A stretch of 64,000 nucleotides of DNA from G038396625 sp038396625. Its GTDB lineage: Bacteria; Bacillota; Clostridia; Peptostreptococcales; Thermotaleaceae. Positions 62,045-64,000 of the stretch are shown piece by piece; position 1 is the first letter of the stretch; each line of letters starts with the position of its first letter. The DNA lies in assembly GCA_038396625.1 (NCBI GenBank), contig CP121688.1, forward strand, positions 1,302,001 to 1,366,000, written 5' to 3'. A program made the position numbers and the translations under genes. A model generated the notes under the pieces. It ran no database searches. It saw only the letters and a list, made by a program, of their open reading frames with translations, and was not told where the DNA came from.

Positions 62045-64000
62045 GTTTTTCCTTAACTATGTGGGATGTAAATAGATTATTTAAAGCACTTAATTTATCT
62101 TTCTTACCCGTTTTTCCTTAACTATGTGGGATGTAAATAGTTTAGATTTTATTTCATTACCTACAGGGTTTATGGGTTTTTCCTTAACTATGTGGGATGT
62201 AAATACGGTATAGGAATAGGAGGTTTAAATATGAATCTAAGTTTTTCCTTAACTATGTGGGATGTAAATAAGCAACTTTCCCTTGATATTTTCAATCGTG
62301 ATCCGGTTTTTCCTTAACTATGTGGGATGTAAATTAAAGATATATGATTCTTGAATTTGGAAAACTTTTTGGTTTTTCCTTAACTATGTGGGATGTAAAT
62401 AATAATTCACTTAGAGATTCATTTATTGATATCATTAGTTTTTCCTTAACTATGTGGGATGTAAATGTACATAATCTCCATCAACTATTCCAGCCTTAAC
62501 CAGTTTTTCCTTAACTATGTGGGATGTAAATTCGATCAGTAAGAGTTAGCGTTTCGGTGTTTCCTGCGTTTTTCCTTAACTATGTGGGATGTAAATTATG
62601 CTAAAAAATGATTCTAAAGTAAAAGTACCTGGAGTTTTTCCTTAACTATGTGGGATGTAAATGGGAACAAAATTGGATTAAAGAATTTTGTCACAAGTGG
62701 TTTTTCCTTAACTATGTGGGATGTAAATGCAGGAGAAGAATTAAGAAGTCTCCTCGGTGGCATTGTTTTTCCTTAACTATGTGGGATGTAAATAGAAACA
62801 CAAATCGACAATATGATTGCATTGTTACCAGTTTTTCCTTAACTATGTGGGATGTAAATTATATTGATGTAAGTGATGGTACTGATTTGATGACGTTTTT
62901 CCTTAACTATGTGGGATGTAAATAAGGCTAGACAGCTTATATACTCCATTATCGACAGCAGGTTTTTCCTTAACTATGTGGGATGTAAATTGAAATTCAA
63001 CTACTGAATCATTACCATACATTCGTCGTTTTTCCTTAACTATGTGGGATGTAAATTCAAACTTAGTGAGTATAAAGATAATATCTTCTTTTGTGTTTTT
63101 CCTTAACTATGTGGGATGTAAATACATTGATTCATTAGCTCTCTTATCCTTCTTTTAACGTTTTTCCTTAACTATGTGGGATGTAAATATGTTTTCTTTG
63201 TACACACTGCCCTTGTAGGTCTAGGTTTTTCCTTAACTATGTGGGATGTAAATCAGCTAAAAGTCCCATAATACCATGCCATTTTCTAGTTTTTCCTTAA
63301 CTATGTGGGATGTAAATTAGATTTTACATTTTTTACTGGATACTCATATTTTTTGTTTTTCCTTAACTATGTGGGATGTAAATTCAATTTTGAGTATCTT
63401 CTCAGTCCACCTCTGCTTTGTTTTTCCTTAACTATGTGGGATGTAAATGTTGTAGAGTCATCTGCATTGTTTGCTTTATCTACTGTTTTTCCTTAACTAT
63501 GTGGGATGTAAATATAGCATTAAAAGTCCTTTCAATATCTCCTGTTTTCGTTTTTCCTTAACTATGTGGGATGTAAATCCAAAATACAATCTTGCAGCTT
63601 CCATTGCGATTTTGTGTTTTTCCTTAACTATGTGGGATGTAAATTTTTCTTCAAAGGTATCTTTTATATAATCAAGTATTTCTGTTTTTCCTTAACTATG
63701 TGGGATGTAAATCTGATAAGAATTTAATTCCATAATCCACTGAATCTGGTTTTTCCTTAACTATGTGGGATGTAAATGCTATAAGCATATAGGAAGCCCC
63801 TGCACTCTTTACCGTTTTTCCTTAACTATGTGGGATGTAAATATACTTGCTATGTGGCATTAACCTTTTTTCTAATATAGTTTTTCCTTAACTATGTGGG
63901 ATGTAAATCTATCATCTTTATATCTACTTTGAATAAAATATTTACTCGTTTTTCCTTAACTATGTGGGATGTAAATGGATATTTGGCATCATTAAAGGCA
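62045..64000 (+). CRISPR. Type I-B CRISPR array, 30 repeats in window, continues past right edge
   Basis: Repeats of 29 bases begin GTTTTTCCTT, have the middle AACTATGTGG and end GATGTAAAT. I count 30 copies, the first at 62045-62073 and the last at 63948-63976, with 29 complete spacers of 35-39 bases and a partial spacer at 63977-64000. All repeats look identical, so no degenerate terminal repeat is seen and the array is not finished here. The 8-base crRNA 5' handle would be ATGTAAAT. Array and cas genes are in one orientation. Confidence 0.98.

Noticed and set aside
62650..63671. Several plus-strand ORFs with repeated FFLNYVGCK or FSLTMWDVN
   Set aside because: These peptides are translations of the CRISPR repeat in two frames.

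Overview
The window reads as chromosome of a low-GC, spore-forming, amino-acid-fermenting anaerobe of the Clostridia (Alkaliphilus-like relatives are my best guess; genus not determinable by eye). Reasons: AT-rich DNA with strong AGGAGG ribosome sites, T-box, S-box and TPP riboswitches, a selenocysteine-containing component-B reductase of the glycine/betaine/sarcosine reductase family, a spore-type LysM/GH18 hydrolase, LytS/LytT, and a type I-B CRISPR-Cas locus.

Layout. 1-4063 looks like the end of an acquired island: an EcoO109I/PmeII-like restriction enzyme, a convergent cytosine-C5 methyltransferase with a fused HTH domain, and an HNH nuclease, ending at a 50-base 3' fragment of a tRNA-Ala(GGC) gene (probable attachment-site scar). 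4245-13676 holds cell-envelope and housekeeping genes: an amidase, a Cys-cluster protein, a DUF3810 membrane metalloprotease-like protein, an SH3/3D protein, an alanine/Na+ symporter, a membrane coiled-coil protein overlapping a phosphodiester glycosidase, a FabG-like reductase, and a small hydrophobic spore-type protein. 14136-18871 is a T-box-controlled ilvH-ilvC-ilvB-ilvE operon (specifier probably AUC, Ile). 18880-21372 is a S-box-controlled methionine operon (O-acetylhomoserine sulfhydrylase plus MetA carrying Glu111, the acetyl-CoA-type residue). A TauE-like exporter, a LysM-SH3-GH18 hydrolase and a 2-hydroxyacid dehydrogenase follow.

25051-37648 is the most unusual region. After a pseudogene that joins a regulator remnant to a CobW C-terminal remnant come two parallel modules. 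Each has a PAS/AAA+/Fis sigma-54 activator, a -24/-12 promoter with palindromic upstream sites of shared form (TTGCYKRAAATTNNGCAA-like), and an NhaC-family antiporter. Module 1 encodes a component-B proprotein and a UGA(Sec)-containing component-B selenoprotein. Module 2 encodes an opine dehydrogenase-family enzyme and an alanine dehydrogenase. I infer a sigma-54-controlled pathway for an N-substituted amino acid (for example an opine of the strombine/alanopine type), feeding a Stickland-type reductase; this is a hypothesis.

38039-52170: a chemoreceptor with a C-terminal PDC/Cache-like domain, LytS/LytT, small proteins, panC, a TPP-riboswitch-controlled thiW-thiD-thiM-thiE operon, thpR, an M3 oligopeptidase, adenine deaminase and a YxjI/LURP-one protein.

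52486-64000: a WYL-domain regulator followed by cas6-cas8b1(cst1)-cas7(cst2/devR)-cas5-cas3-cas4-cas1-cas2 and a CRISPR array with 30 identical-looking 29-nt repeats in the window, running off the right edge.
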